From: Rugalucina vietnamica
Lineage: Eukaryota; Mollusca; Bivalvia; Lucinida; Lucinidae
Length of the DNA stretch: 64,000 nt
Direction of reading: 5' to 3'
Assembly: GCA_964017185.1 (NCBI GenBank)
Contig: OZ024875.1
Span: 25,801,456-25,865,455 of the forward strand
Part shown: piece by piece, positions 1 to 12,100 of the stretch
Position numbering within the stretch: position 1 is the first letter of the stretch
Layout: every line of letters starts with the position of its first letter
Notes under the pieces: model-generated
Told to the model about the DNA's origin: nothing
Database searches by the model: none
What the model saw: the letters and a program-made list of their open reading frames with translations, nothing else
Program-made: the position numbers and the translations under genes

Positions 1-896
1 ATAAATCATACATTAGCATTAATTAGTGTCTATTGGAGGCAATAAACATATAGTTGGTGATTTTCATTTTACAATATACAAGAATATGACATGTTAGTTT
101 TCATAAGGTACAAAAATATTATTGCAGAAACTAATACTGTGTAAGGTAATAGAAAGTAGCATTCTATTTTTTTTCTTTAATTTCATTTTTTTTCTTTTCT
201 TTCTTTCCTTTCTTTCTCTCTTTCCTTGGTATTCCTTCCCGTATTCCTTCTTTTAAAATACACATCTTATATTTTTCATTATATTTTTCCCTCTCTCTCT
301 CCTTTTTTCCTTCTAAAACAGCACTGAATAAACTACACAAAATACATGTAGAATTTTATATATATTTTTATTCATTTCATTTTTTCTTTCTCTCCATTTC
401 AGTTTTCCTTCTTTTCATTTATTTCTTCCAAATTTCTTTAAATTTTCTTTCTTGGTAATTTCTCTCTTTCTTCGGTTTTCCCTATGGGCATATCTTACTA
501 TACACTTTAATAGCACGGTTAAATTAATAAAGTAGATCAAAATCAATGAAAAAAAAATAAATAAATAAACCTTGACACAAACATCCCTCAGGGACCGGCA
601 CATGCTGATTTTGGTCCACACAATAGCCTATTGCAGATTAGATGCATACAGATATGCCATTATATGCACGTTTTGTATTTGGTCCCTCTGTTACCTGGTC
701 CCTAAATTATAGCCCTTGGTCCTTGAGGGACCAGGTCCCTGGTCCCTAAATTATACATAACCCCCTGGTGGGAATTTTTTTCTTCAAATTGGGAAAAAAG
801 TCACCTAATTTGCATTGGGAATGGGGCCTTATTTCGGCCCCTGAGACACCCGAAAAAAATCCCTGTCAATATGATAAAAATTCGACCATGTGATCT
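1..896. other. AT-rich, pyrimidine-tract low-complexity DNA
   Basis: No gene is visible. Positions about 165-480 are dominated by T/C runs (CTTT, TTCC, CTCT). A 15 bp phrase beginning GGTCCCTAAA occurs twice at about 697 and 741, around a small palindrome (GGTCCTTGAGGGACC). Short reading frames here are composition artefacts. Confidence 0.6.
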
Positions 897-1045
897 ACCA
901 ATGGTACCATTGGTACCAATGGTACCATTGGCAGCAGAAATCGTTCAGGGTTTTCTGGTTACCATGATTGGTAAAAAATGGTACCAACAGTACCATTGGT
1001 AGATTTGCAGATTTTACCATTGGGAGAACCCCGAACGTAGCCTAT
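897..1045. repeat. GGTACC-rich palindromic repeat block
   Basis: The block is built from alternating CCAATGGTACCATTGG-type palindromes and ends near 1016-1036 with 'CCATTGGGAGAACCCCGAAC'. The same end motif recurs, with variation, around 1487, 1529-1545, 1700-1720 and 1970-1994. This suggests several copies or fragments of one TIR element whose interior is self-complementary. Confidence 0.55.
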
Positions 1046-1067
1046 ATGTTTCTGACATACTGTCAGT

Positions 1068-1141
1068 CTGTCTGAACACCATCTTTCAGAAACTGCATTT
1101 TTCAAAATCTCACTTTTGTGAAACCATACAAGAAAAATATG
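1068..1141 (+). mobile_element. Left-end fragment of a TA-target foldback MITE
   Basis: Starts CTGTCTGAACACCATCTTTC and matches, over about 70 bp, the left terminal inverted repeat of the intact 570 bp MITE at 23429-23998. The match stops abruptly where the LINE remnant begins, so only one end is present. Relationship seen directly; family name not known. Confidence 0.7.
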
Positions 1142-1145
1142 ACTA

Positions 1146-1397
1146 TTGCTATACAAAGGTCTAAAAGGTAAAGCCAGAATACCCACAGATGACCTTATCC
1201 CGAAGAAGAGGCGTTGTAGAAATCAACACTCTTTGGCTTTTCAGATACCTTCAGCTAGCAAAGAAGCATACAAAAGTAGTTTCTTTCCACAGACTATCAG
1301 GGACTGGAATGACCTCCCTGATTCTCTGATCTCCTCTGCTGAAATGTCTGATGACTGTGTGTCCAAGTTCGCATCTCTTCTGAGAGCCAGGGACTAA
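1146..1397 (+). pseudogene. LINE reverse transcriptase, C-terminal remnant
   Basis: An 83-codon open frame ends in a TAG/TAA-type stop and contains 'SSFFPQTIRDWNDLPDSL', the 'SFFPRTIRDWNxLP' signature found at the extreme C-terminus of many metazoan non-LTR retrotransposon reverse transcriptases. Only this tail is present, with no palm/fingers motifs or endonuclease, which fits a 5'-truncated insertion. The 3' flank (about 1398-1455) is probably its 3' UTR. The first codon is not a credible start. Exact clade not determined. Confidence 0.7.
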
Positions 1398-1528
1398 TTT
1401 CCCTCCTGGCGCACCCCCCTGGTGAGGTATTGTCAATTTGGCGTGTCACCAGTAAACCATTCAGATTCAGTAAACCATTCATGTGTATGTTCGGGTGTTC
1501 TCCCAATGGTACCACTGACATTACCATG

Positions 1529-1720
1529 CGTGTGTTCAGGGTTTTCCAATGGTACCATTGGTTGGTAACATTTGTACCTTTTGTACCAATTTAATTACCA
1601 ATGGTACCATTGGTAGAAAAATTGGTGCAAATGGTAAAAATGGTAATACCATTGGTACCAATGGTACAAAATACAAATGTTACCAACCAATGGTTTCGTT
1701 GGGAGAACCCTGAACACACG
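1529..1720. repeat. Foldback MITE-like element, GGTACC-rich
   Basis: Left end CGTGTGTTCAGGG pairs with right end CCCTGAACACACG. The arms continue inward (CCAATGG, GTTGGTAACATTTGTA pairs with TACAAATGTTACCAAC). The centre is packed with further GGTACC/CCAATGG palindromes, so one strand could fold along nearly its whole length. No coding capacity. Confidence 0.7.
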
Positions 1721-2464
1721 GCAAGGAAAATTTGTTGGTCAGAACACGCTTTCCTTAGTGTCATTTGCAGGAATGACATGATCCTTCGGATCGGTACGTT
1801 AACTGGAGGCTCCCTGTGCAGGGACAGTCATCCACTGTGCAGGTTAAAGATCCTTACACAGGTTCTATCCTCATGCATGTAGGCTTATTCTGCAAACACA
1901 CCGGAGTGTACAATGTACACCTCCAAAGAATAATCAGAAATTGATTGATGGGAGTAACAAGAAAACAAAAACATTGGAGAACCCCAAACACACGCTATGT
2001 TTACATTTCGCACATAATTAAATAGAAAGTACAAGTTTATGCTTTTCTAAAAAGCTTGCAGTCTTCTGACTTCTATTATTATTTTCAGTGCTTGTATTTT
2101 CGCTAGCAATAATAGGCGGCAACAAACCTTCAATGCATGAATTGAATAGTGGGATCTCTTTGTGGGGCTTTTTTGTTTTGTTCAGTTCATAGATGCAATG
2201 GTCATTTACTATCTTCCTATAACCACATACAATTTTATTATTTACATCATTCGGAACTCCTCGCCCAATCAAAATCAGTTAATATCTCTGATTGGATGAG
2301 AGAGTTATCTATCTCTATATACTGCTATACGCCCTCGCGGACAACCCTGCCTAGAATATAGTATGGCAATATAGAGATAGATAGTTCTTCTTCTTCCAAT
2401 ATAGACAAAGTGCATGGCCTTCTCTGAAGCATCTTTGCACTGTGGTGAACTATGTACAAGGACG

Positions 2465-2880
2465 TCATGAGGTGTGGTTAACAAAGTGCTGGTTAAAGAC
2501 AGGATAAAAACAGACTGTACATAAGTGGGGATTAGTCCCTGCTGCCAGCCCCAACTTGAAGGCATCAAGAGTTGGGGTGATAACAATACACTCCGGCAGA
2601 TGGTTCCATAGTCTTATGGCAGATGGAAAGAATGAATGCCGGTAGGCGTCTGTCCTGCTGTAGGGCACAAGATAGCGTAGTGTGTTGCCTCTGGTTCTCA
2701 GTGTTGAGGGATGCAAAAAGGCTGGTCCTGGAATGTCGATGAGACCGTATGTTATCCTGTGCATCATGACAAGCTTGGCGTTGGCTTGATGTTGAAACAG
2801 GGTCTCCCATCCTAGATCAGCAATCATCTGACTTTTAAATTGTTGGCGAGACACTGCATTTCTGACTTCTGAGATGATCT
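2465..2880 (-). pseudogene. LINE reverse transcriptase C-terminal fragment, minus strand
   Basis: The minus-strand frame reads through 'LGWETLFQHQANAKLVMMHR', 'ITYGLIDIP', 'RYLVPYSRTDAYRHSFFPSA' and 'IRLWNHLP', a classic non-LTR retrotransposon RT C-terminus. Upstream (above about 2880) similarity is lost, so the copy is 5'-truncated. The in-frame stop and following roughly 150 bp down to about 2300 are probably its 3' UTR, ending in GAAGAAGAAG and TATATAGAGATAGATA tracts. It is independent of the plus-strand LINE tail at 1146 and belongs to a different family by sequence. Confidence 0.8.
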
Positions 2881-3145
2881 GGAATATTTTTTATCCTGAA
2901 TAAGCAACACTGCATGGCTTGGTATTCAATATTTGGTCATAATACCCATTTGATTTGTGATGTCAAACGAAATGAAAGGTGATATGTCAGATAAAATGCA
3001 TTGTCTTGCATCACACTTTTTGTATCGTATATCTCAATTTTAGGAAAATTTTCACCTTCCAGCCAATTCAGAATACCTCAGTCCTGTAACTTCACCCTTA
3101 GAAAATTCTACTATTAAAATCTTGGGTGATCTAGACACAGCCAGC

Positions 3146-6100
3146 ATGTCACAAGCCCAGAGTCAATCAGCCAAGGCAGCAGCCAGCATGGACAGGGGTG
3201 AAAAAGAGAGGAAAGTTAATGAACTGGTGAAATTTCTCCTAGTAATGGACCAGAAAAAGTTGCCTATCAAAAAACAAGGCAAGTTAAAACATTCTTTATT
3301 TGTTGTTTTTTTTAATGATTTTTTTTTTACTTCAGTTTATACACAGAAAGCTCACGGAACCTATTGTGTGTTATTTTCATTTACTTAAGAAATAATTTTA
3401 CTTGAAGGTGAATAACGCAGGATGTTGGAGGGCAGATGTATTAATTCATGACTGCGCATCTGCCCGACAACATCACGCAATAATTCACCGTAAAGTAAAA
3501 TTATTTCGATTCTAACATGACAAAGAAATGCTCACATTTTTAAATGTTTTTCAGTGGACTTATTCTTGACAGACATGAATGTCACAGTACGTGCGATGTC
3601 ACAAAAACACCCATCTTTCGCGCTGAATTTCGTTTACAGGGAATTATTGCCAATTCACATGGTGATGTTCTATTAGGTTCAATGGGGATAACGATAACGC
3701 CGTGTTAGAATGAAAAGTATTTATCCCTCCTTGTTATCTGCCTGTTGGAGACTTGCCTGGGAACATGGTGGCTAGGTTACTTGAAGTTGACAGTCCTGAT
3801 AAGACCTTAGTTATGTAATGAAAACTTTAGAGAAGCAACTCTCTCTGAGCAGTCCTTACTACTACTAACACAAGTTCTTACAGCCATCACTGATTTTCAA
3901 TAAGTAGGTCCAACTGCATAAAACAAAAATCTGATTTTCAACTTTTTAGAATATCTTTGTTTTATACATTTTAACTTAGGTCAGCCATTCAGAAACTATG
4001 TCCTAAAATTCTGAATGCCACAGTTTTCTAGATTTTTTGCTACATCCATTCAAATTTATGTGATAAAATGGCAATTTAGTCCAAGGAAAAACCTTCGATA
4101 CTCAAAACCTATCTATTTGGTAGTGTATAATTAGATACCATCCTTGAAAATCGGTATTGTCATGGTAGAAACGATTTGTAAGGACACTGATAAAACCAAA
4201 TAAGATTTGAATTTTTGATTCTTCAAAACGTTAACATATTCACTAGGGCCTAAAATCTTCCCCATTTTTGTACACAAATCCTTTGACCTGGCTAACAAAT
4301 TTGCCTAAACTTAAAGTTTAAATTAGAACTGAACTAGGGAGTGTAAAAATATTCATGGCTGAAAAATAAAATAGTTAACCGTTCCATATCATGTGCCGGT
4401 ATCACTTTGAGTTTTGTTTAATTATCATCGCGATGAGTCTTAGTTTATGCCAACACTGCTAAATATAACGAAGATTTTGATAGATTTTGAGGGATCCTCG
4501 TAGGAGCTAAACAAAAAGTAATGTTATTAGCAGTGTTGGCATAAACTAAGACTCATCGCGATGATAATTAAACAAAACTCAAAGTGATACCGGCACATGA
4601 TATGGAACGGTTAACTATTTTATTTTTCAGCCATGAATATTTTTACACTCCCTAGTTCAGTAGAGCGGACACGATTTGTGACAAACAGACGCACGGGGAA
4701 AAACAATATGTCTCCCGACCCTGTCGGGGGGAGACATAAATAGTAGGGATGTCATTTGGTGTCAGATTTAAGGTTCGGACGTTCGGAAACAAACATCCGG
4801 ATGGTTCGAACGTTCGCATTTTTTCGGATCAGGTCAATATTATATGTACATTTACATGATTTTTTTTATTGTATGTCCTTGAAAGAACATTCATAATCAA
4901 GAGTCACTGAGCTTGGCATTGTTTCCTTTGATGCTACGCGGAAACGAAACGCCATGCAATTTAGGAAAATTCATTAACATTCACAAAAAGTAACAAAAAT
5001 CACGCTAAAACAGCATTACTCATATGCCATTATCAAAAATTCACGAACATTCACCGAGTTCCCATTTTGTCGAACTGACGCGTCAGAAAACAAATTTAAT
5101 TTAACCACAATGTTAGGGTATTCTGAATTAGTTTCTTCTTTGCATAAACGGGTCAGCTTAAGAATCCACCTATTTGATTTGTCAAATTAAGATCAAAGGA
5201 AGCATACTTGTTTTGTCTAATCCCAAAACAATCTGTTAATCATCTGACATGTTGTTTTGATGTGCGACGGTCTGTATAATTATTATTTTTTAAAACTCGA
5301 TAAGTGTGAATCATATTGTTATTCAAAAGGAAACAAAAGAGGCCAATTATCATCTTTAATCCTTTCTTTGTTTATTGTCGCTTCCCCGTGACCTGCATTG
5401 TCCTGTTAACCTGTTACAGATCGTTACACCTTAGTGACCTTTGACACTTCATGTTTAGAAATTCGTATTAAATACCTTGTTTCCTATTTTGCTAAGTAGG
5501 CTTGCAAACACCTACTTTTAACTGAACTGTAACAAGCATAGTATGATACTTAAACCTTCGTTAAAAACTTTCGTTAAATTACAGTACTTAATTTTGAATA
5601 AGAGTGCTTCAAAATATAATAGAACACAAAAGAAGTTGAAAATGTATAGCATGTGGATCCTAGTTTTACCAATTCGTTTTCGTAACGAAAGTTTTTAACG
5701 AAGGTTTAAGTATCATACTATGCTTGTTACAGTTCAGTTAAAAGTAGGTGTTTGCAAGCCTATTTATGTCTCCCCCCGACAGGGTCGGGAGACATATTGT
5801 TTTTCCCCGTGCGTCTGTTTGTCACAAATCGTGTCCGCTCTATAACCTGAAAACCGTTAAAGATTTTTCAATGAAACTTTGTACACTTGTAAACCACGAC
5901 AAGACTATGTGTCATGCTCAAGAACCATAACTCTAGCTTGAGTATTTTTGGAGTTATTTCCCTTTGATTATTTTCAATACAATTTCATGTCCGCTCTATA
6001 ACTTGAAAACCGTTTAAGATTTTTCAATAAAACTTGGTACACTTATTAAGCATGATCAGACGATGTGTCATGCACAAGAACCATAACTCTGGCTTGAGTA

Positions 6101-9100
6101 TTTTATGAGTAATTTTCCTTTGATTATTTTCCATATAATTTTGTGTCCGCTTTATAACTCGAAAACCGTAAGAGATATTTCAATGAAACTTGGTACACTA
6201 ATAAAGCACGATGAGATGATGTGTCATGCTAAAGAACCATAACTCTTGCTTGCATATCTTTGGAGTTATTTCCCTTTGATTATTTTTTATACAATTTTGT
6301 GTCTGCTCTATAACTCAAAAAGCATTAGAGATTTTTCAATGAAACTTGGTACACTTATAAAGCATGATGAGATGATGTGTCATGCACAAGAATCATTACT
6401 CTTGCTTTAATATCTTTGGAGTTATTTCCCTTTGATTATTTTTCTGTACAATTTCATGTCCACCCTATAACTTGAAAACCAGAAGAAATATTTCAATGAA
6501 ACTTGGTATACTTATAAAGCACGATGAGATGATGTGTCATGCTAAAGAACCATAACTCTTGCTTGCATATCTTTGGAGTTATTTCCCTTTGATTATTTTT
6601 CATACAATTTTGTGTCTGCTCTATAACTCAAAAACCATTAGAGATTAAGCCAAAAGCTCCAAATACTGATGTTAAAACTTTCGTTATCGACCAGTAATGA
6701 AGGTTTGCTGTAGTTAATGTGCAAAATACAGCATTGGAGGGAAATCATGCACACCCTATGTTTTGCATCTCACTGAAAAATGTCCTTTGCTACATATAGA
6801 TAGAAAAAAATATTCAGGATCGATGCTCTACTTCTTGATTGCTCTATCTCTATAAATAACATTATTTTACCTAGTTTTCCTCAAAAGTGAAAACCAAAAT
6901 CTGTTGCTATGTCTACTTTCATTGGTCTCTTTTTGACGTTTTCTAGTCGGCAGGGGTAGGTACTTTCACATGATGCCTTATATTGAGACATATGTAGACC
7001 TATTTCATACACAATCCCAATTTATCGTATGCCATTGCATATTTCGATAACAAAAGTTCGAATCTCGAAGGTTTAAAACCACCTTTGAGATACATGTAAC
7101 TGAATGTATTACAACATACGCTGTCAGTGTCTGGCTTAAAAATCATGGAATAGCATGTACAAAGACAGTGTGTATGTTGTAAACAACCTGTGGACCTTAC
7201 CTAGCTGTATGCTTGTAGTCACGAACGTTTTATCAATTTACTTTTGAAACATAGTAGGTTATTTCCAGCAGAAGCTAACATGTAGACAATGCCCGTATAT
7301 GGAAAATATGTTAATATGGCAACATGGTCTAGTTTAGTGGTCACGCTGAAGTGACAAAGGATGTTTGAAACATATTATAAATGTCTTCCACAGTATGTTG
7401 CATATAGCAATCACGCAGGTTTTATACAAAAAACATTTTCTGGCGACACGTAAACAGGTGAATGGCTACCATTGCATTGTTTGCACACCGGCATAACAAA
7501 TAAATAATTCATTAACTAGAATACCTAGCAGATATTTTAAACATATAAAACTGTATATAAGCTTCCATTTACTAGAAAATTTTAAACAGATATGTTTTGA
7601 GTTTTGTCTTGGCGACAGTAACGAAGGTTTAAATATCGTCACATTTTGATATGTAAAAACAACAAATCAGCAGGCAGAAACCCCATTTTTTCTGTGTTTG
7701 TGTACTACACTAAGATCGTCTATCCTAGCTATTGTGTGTCAGAAAATACCAAGAACGTGAGTTGGACCTACTTATTGAAAATCAGTGCATATGATAGGGC
7801 TGCCAAAGCATGATACAATAGTCAACTGGAATTTGATACAAAAGTCAAATAGAATTACATGTATAGCTAAGCTGACCTGACAAACAAAAAATTTGCAAAA
7901 TAAAAGTATTTCAAAAATTTCTGAATTTACAGTATAATGCAGTGGGACCATGATACAGGTGAGAGATTCTTTATGTGGACTCTGACTGATCAAATACACA
8001 GGATGATCTGAGATTTTCCTCATGTCAACATATTTTCTTTGGCTTGTTTCAGATATCAACAAACATGTTCTGAAGGAACACAGCAAGGCCTTTATTGATA
8101 TCAAGAATGCAGCTGCAGCTAGATTAGAGAAGGTAAACAGACAGAAAAAATGTAGTACTTCTTTCTTCAGGCTCCGACCATTGAGGCTGTGAGAAGTTAA
8201 GAAATAGATGGGCTGCAGCAAGTGCTTGTGCCTCCAGACAAAGCAAATAACCTACTGACTTACCACTTAGAAAGTTGGAGCATGCGGAGGAAATATTTGG
8301 GTGGTAATATTTAAAGCACATTTTGGATGTTGTGACATCCTAATGTTAGGGAGAAGTCACACATAAGATAGAGGCAACATCCAACATGACCAAAGCTGTT
8401 GACTAGGATGTTAAGCACCATTCAAATAAACAAAATCTTTCTTACTTCATTGATGGTTCCAATACATAGACCCTTTGTTTTAACATTGTACATGTATTTC
8501 ATTATTGCATTTGTTTCTGTGAATTATACATGGAGATGTTCTTTTGCATGCATTTGATTTAGTGGCTCAGTGTTTCACAAACTGCATTTGTTCCCAAATA
8601 GTTTTTATCAGACTACCATGATAATGAAGTGATAAGCAAACTAATATACAGGCCAAAATTTAAATTACTCTGCTCAAGGATTAGATAAAGACCGATCCAG
8701 TCAGTTAGTTAGTATGTACATTTTGTTTTGGGTTTTTAGCTCGACTGCACGAAGTGCATAGAGCTATTGCAGTCACCCCGGTCGTCCACGTTCCCGTGCG
8801 CGTGCGCGTCACACTTGCGTTAAAGTTTTCTAGAAGTCCATATCTTGACAACCACTCATCAGAAAGCATTCATACTTGGACCATAGATACCCTGTAGGGT
8901 TAGCTTTCATTCCATGGCATCGGGCCCCTGGGTCCAGGCCAGGGGGTGGGGCTGGAGGTTAAAATCTAGAACACCTTCAAAAATGGCAATTCTTATGTTA
9001 AAGTTTTCTAGAAGTCCATATCTTAACAACCACTCATCAGAAAGCATTGATACTTGGGCCATTGACACCCTGTAGGGTCGGCTTTCATTTCATGGCATCA

Positions 9101-12100
9101 GATTTCTGGGTCCATGCCAGGGGGTGGGGCTAGAGGTTAAAATCTAGAACACCATTAATAATAATGGCTTTTCTGTGATATAGTATTCTAGAAGTCTATA
9201 TCTTGAAAACTTTTTATCAGAGGGCTTTCATACTCGGACCATAGGTACCCTGTAGGGTTGAGTTTCATTCCATGGCATCGGGCCCCTGGGTCCATGCCTG
9301 TGGGGTGGGGCTGGAGGTTAAAAACTAGAACACTAAAAAATAGATGTACTGCTGTGTAACTTTTACAAGGAGGCATATCTTGACAACAACTTATCATAAA
9401 GCATTCATACTTCATACACTTTAGGTTCCATGACATCGGACCTCTGGTTCGGAGTCAGGGGGGTGGGGGCTAGAGGTCAAAATCTAGAACTCCCCGATTT
9501 TTTTTTCTTTTTATTTCTCAATAGAAACAACTTAGGAGGATGGTTGGTCATTCATCTTTTGACTTTGTGACACTGACTTGTGTGTCATGACGGTAAGGCC
9601 AAAAAAAAAAAGTTCTTGTTTCCGGTAACCCGACCGACCCTCCCGAAACTGACCCGACTGTAACTTTTTTTTCGCCCTGTCCGCTATCACAAAAATACGG
9701 TAACGTACAATTTCCGGTACCCACCACCGATTCCGGTGAATACCGGCTTTTAGCGCGAATTATCACCCTTTCCATTAGTGTTGTAACTAAGCGAGTGAAA
9801 TCGAAAATTGAAAAAAGTTGTCTTGATCGGCGACAATCGATTATCAGTGGAGGAGAGATGCCCAATTGAGTATCACTGACCTAGATAGCTTTGACAGGTA
9901 AATGTTACTATTAATAGCAATTTGATACTCAATTGGGCATCTTTTTGTCATTTTTATAGTACTCTCAGAAAATCGAAAAAATGTATCAGTTTTTAACCGA
10001 TTTCCACCAATTTTGGAGAGCTTAAAGATAAATGGATTTCCAAACTTTTGACCGTTCAGAATTTTTTTTAATTGTCTAGAAAAAAAGTTATTAAGGTTTA
10101 AAATCAGGATTTTTTTCTGATTTTCTGTGATTCCTATTTGGGAGCTAGAAAAAAAAGTGATGCCCATTTAGGAAATGGTGATTCCTATTTAGGAACATAT
10201 AATAAGATCTATGATTCCTGAATGGGATACAAATAGTTTGTTATGCTTCGTGTTGAAGAACACTTCAACCTCATTATAACGCGCCTCATTATAATGCGGT
10301 TTTCAATATAACACGGCCATGTCATGGCTCCCAAATTATTTATTTTGCTATATGTCTATAGTAATTAACCTCGTTATAACACGGTTCACTTATAACACGG
10401 TCTGTTTCTATGGACCCCATAGATAGCGTTATAATGAGGTTGGCCTGAACTTTGTTTACCAGAGCCTCACTGACTTAACTGTCATGTAATTGTTATTTTC
10501 TGAATACCTTTCTGTATCTCATATCGATCATAGAGATGTTCCACATTCAACCTTTTTTCATTTTAATGGCCAGAGTGTATTTTAAGTTCAGTTTCACAAT
10601 CATTTATACAAGTGTGTTCAGTTATTGATAACGTCTTCGTTAAGACCTCAACTTGCTAAGTAAATGCCGCCTACATAAGCAAATACACTGTTATTTTTTT
10701 GTTGAAAAAATGTGAGAATCCTTTGCATAGCAAAGGATTCTCACATTTTATCAACAAAAAATAACAGTGAGTGTATTTGTAATATTCATGTTTGAACTTT
10801 TAACGAATGGTTAACTAACAACATCGCTAATTTTGAACAACTGGGCCCAGGATGAATTTGTTTATATAATGTGTTAAGTGTGTCTATAAATATTTACTCT
10901 GTATATAAAACGTCCAGAGTGTGCTGTATGCCTTCTTTGATTACATAACATATGGAGCCAAATTTTTAACAAAACATTCGCTGATATTCGAGTTTCAAAG
11001 ATACCACAAGGAGCCATGGTTAATGGTTTGTAATTTTGTTTGTAAATTACGAAAGAATAGCGATTTTTGTACTACGGCCGAAAATTCGGTGTCTTTATGA
11101 GCTCTATTTACAATGTAACACCGCTGATTTTCATTCATTGTACGAGGTATGGCAGAAAAGTTCGTAGACACCATTAGTATTTTTAACAGGAAAAGAAATT
11201 CTGTCAAAATGAATATATCTGGGTTTGCAAAAATATATCATGAGCAAATAGACGAAATTTTATGAAAATCTGGCCAACATGACATCTTCTAAAGCCTTTT
11301 ATGTGCTCCTCCCTAACAAGGAGCGGGGCAAGGGTCAACGTCTCAGTGACGTTACTTGAAGTTTATTGCCGTCAGTGCTTTATATTATTTGTAACAAGTT
11401 TAACCGATGTTTCAGAATTATTCCACAAAGGGTCCTTGGATATCGGTACAATTTTTTTATGTGTATCCGGCTGTCAAATACAGATTTGTGCCAACTGTCC
11501 TCAGGTTCTCTGATGACCGGTTGAACATATGAAACCATTTTCATTCGCTGAGAATGTAAGACGAGTGCCCTTCCGCCGCCGTTTATCATCCTAGATGATT
11601 TATTCAACTCTGCCACTTGTAACCTAGTGACAGACAAGCTGATAGCTTTTATGTTGTTTTTATATCATTTCCATCGTGTTTGTTGACCATTTTCATAACA
11701 AAAACACACAATTTTATGGTTATCGGCTGTTCTCCGACGTCAAAATTACGCCATTTTTTTTTCAAACATTTTTTTCGGACTGCATCTGAAATTTTATTCA
11801 CAGATATCAAACTGTACTGCCGCCACAGCCCAAACATTCAGAAAATGTTGTTGATTGAACATTCTTTCAGGATCAAAATATTTTAACGTTACAGAACACT
11901 TCCGTGCCGTTTCACAAGCAAAAACAGGATGTGAAAATCGTCACATTTTATCACGTTTTGACACCTGCCCCGCACGGCCCTACCCTCAAGCAGAAAAGTG
12001 GCCATACCAAGCGTGTTATTACTTCAAATTGCACAAAATTTCTGAAATATACTCATAAGATATTGATGCTTGAAATTATGCAAAACGCTTCTTCAACGAC

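Noticed and set aside
7772..8321. 149- and 65-codon minus-strand frames over NSMCE3 exon 2
   Set aside because: Shadows antisense to a coding exon; no domain recognised.
9548..10167. 105- and 107-codon minus-strand frames
   Set aside because: They lie in the TIR and foldback arm, resemble no transposase, and the matching arm does not preserve them.
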